Assembly: GCA_003527885.1 (NCBI GenBank)
Contig: DPWB01000209.1
Span: 1-5,955 of the forward strand
DNA: 5,955 nucleotides
Reading direction: 5' to 3'
Source: Candidatus Competibacteraceae bacterium
GTDB taxonomy: Bacteria; Pseudomonadota; Gammaproteobacteria; Competibacterales; Competibacteraceae
The position numbers and the translations under genes were made by a program. Positions within the stretch are counted from its first letter, which is position 1, and the number at the start of each line of letters is the position of its first letter. Below, piece by piece: positions 5,651 through 5,955 of this stretch. The notes beneath the pieces were generated by a model. It made no database searches, had not been told where the DNA came from, and was given only the letters and a program-made list of their open reading frames with translations.

Positions 5651-5955
5651 TTAAGAGAGTATAGCGGCCACCTCCTCAGCCAAAATAGCGGCTGGGGTAC
5701 GATACTCCACGCAACTGTGTAATCGCTGCTCGTTATACCCACGCTGGAAGGCGGGTAGAAGGGCTTGGAGATCAGCCAGGGTATTGATCTCGTGGCGAAA
5801 GACGAACTCGTGCTTGAAGGTGCGGTTCAAGCGTTCGAGGATGCCCATGCCACCGACTTGGGCGACGCGACAGCGGACCCATCGGCCGATGTTTTGACAG
5901 ACGTGCTGAAAATGGCCGGCGGTAAAATCCGAACCGGCGTCGCTTTGGATGAGGC
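5651..5955 (-). CDS. Transposase, C-terminal part (DDE integrase core, IS3/IS481-like), partial
   Basis: The minus strand carries the last 100 codons of a transposase whose N-terminal part lies beyond the window; it stops at the TAA at 5653-5651. The visible part is the second half of the retroviral-type integrase core. QSDAGSDFTAGHF holds the second catalytic Asp (visible residue 5), and GILERLNRTFKHEF holds the catalytic Glu (visible residue 40). The C-terminal block QRGYNEQRLHSCVEYRTPAAI is the usual 'YN..R.H..l.y.TPa' ending. The Asp-Glu spacing is 34 residues against 35 in typical IS3 enzymes, and the usual DNA/N-A motif before the Glu is replaced by GGMGIL. An internal ATG at 5848-5846 is not the true start, since the catalytic Asp lies upstream of it. 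The enzyme would cut and join the ends of its own insertion sequence. Whether the full gene is intact cannot be judged here. Confidence 0.85.
   Translation of the reverse strand, partial: LIQSDAGSDFTAGHFQHVCQNIGRWVRCRVAQVGGMGILERLNRTFKHEFVFRHEINTLADLQALLPAFQRGYNEQRLHSCVEYRTPAAILAEEVAAILS

Noticed and set aside
5473..5664. Plus-strand open frame of 63 codons
   Set aside because: It has no family features, its start lies inside an inverted repeat without a ribosome binding site, and it runs into the convergent transposase's 3' end.

Overview
The window is GC-rich bacterial DNA with strong third-position G/C bias, good AGGAGG-type ribosome binding sites and closely spaced genes. The protein families (PhnB-like VOC protein, YghA-type SDR, the small MPRGDKS protein, a glycine-zipper protein) are most familiar from Pseudomonadota. 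A gammaproteobacterium is my best guess, but nothing here fixes the genus. No RNA gene, CRISPR array or replication origin was seen.

Left part (65-2835), plus strand: four closely spaced genes, with gaps of about 38, 61 and 39 nt. They encode a PhnB-like VOC protein (GTG start at 65), an FAD-dependent monooxygenase broken by an apparent one-base deletion near 672, a four-helix membrane protein resembling the DUF1772/anthrone-oxygenase group (GTG start at 1855), and an SRPBCC (polyketide cyclase-like) protein. Each of these families has members in aromatic or polyketide tailoring, but no synthase is visible and no substrate can be named.

Middle part (2900-5239), plus strand: three genes of a kind usually linked with general or osmotic stress. 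The first encodes a 293-residue protein in which two copies of a W/Y-rich module flank a glycine zipper. The second encodes a small basic 'MPRGDKS' protein often labelled plasmid stabilization protein. The third encodes a YghA-type short-chain dehydrogenase with the complete catalytic set. The 194-nt gap at 3782-3975 carries a strong hairpin and a palindrome.

Right part (5211-5955), minus strand: a rearranged zone. The last quarter or so of an EamA/DMT transporter gene overlaps the SDR gene tail to tail by 29 bp and is cut off near 5441. Next comes about 200 bp of unidentified DNA with three inverted repeats. Last is the C-terminal 100 codons of a DDE transposase (retroviral integrase fold) that runs off the window. 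The likely reading is insertion-sequence activity that destroyed the transporter gene, with the stress genes just outside the damage.
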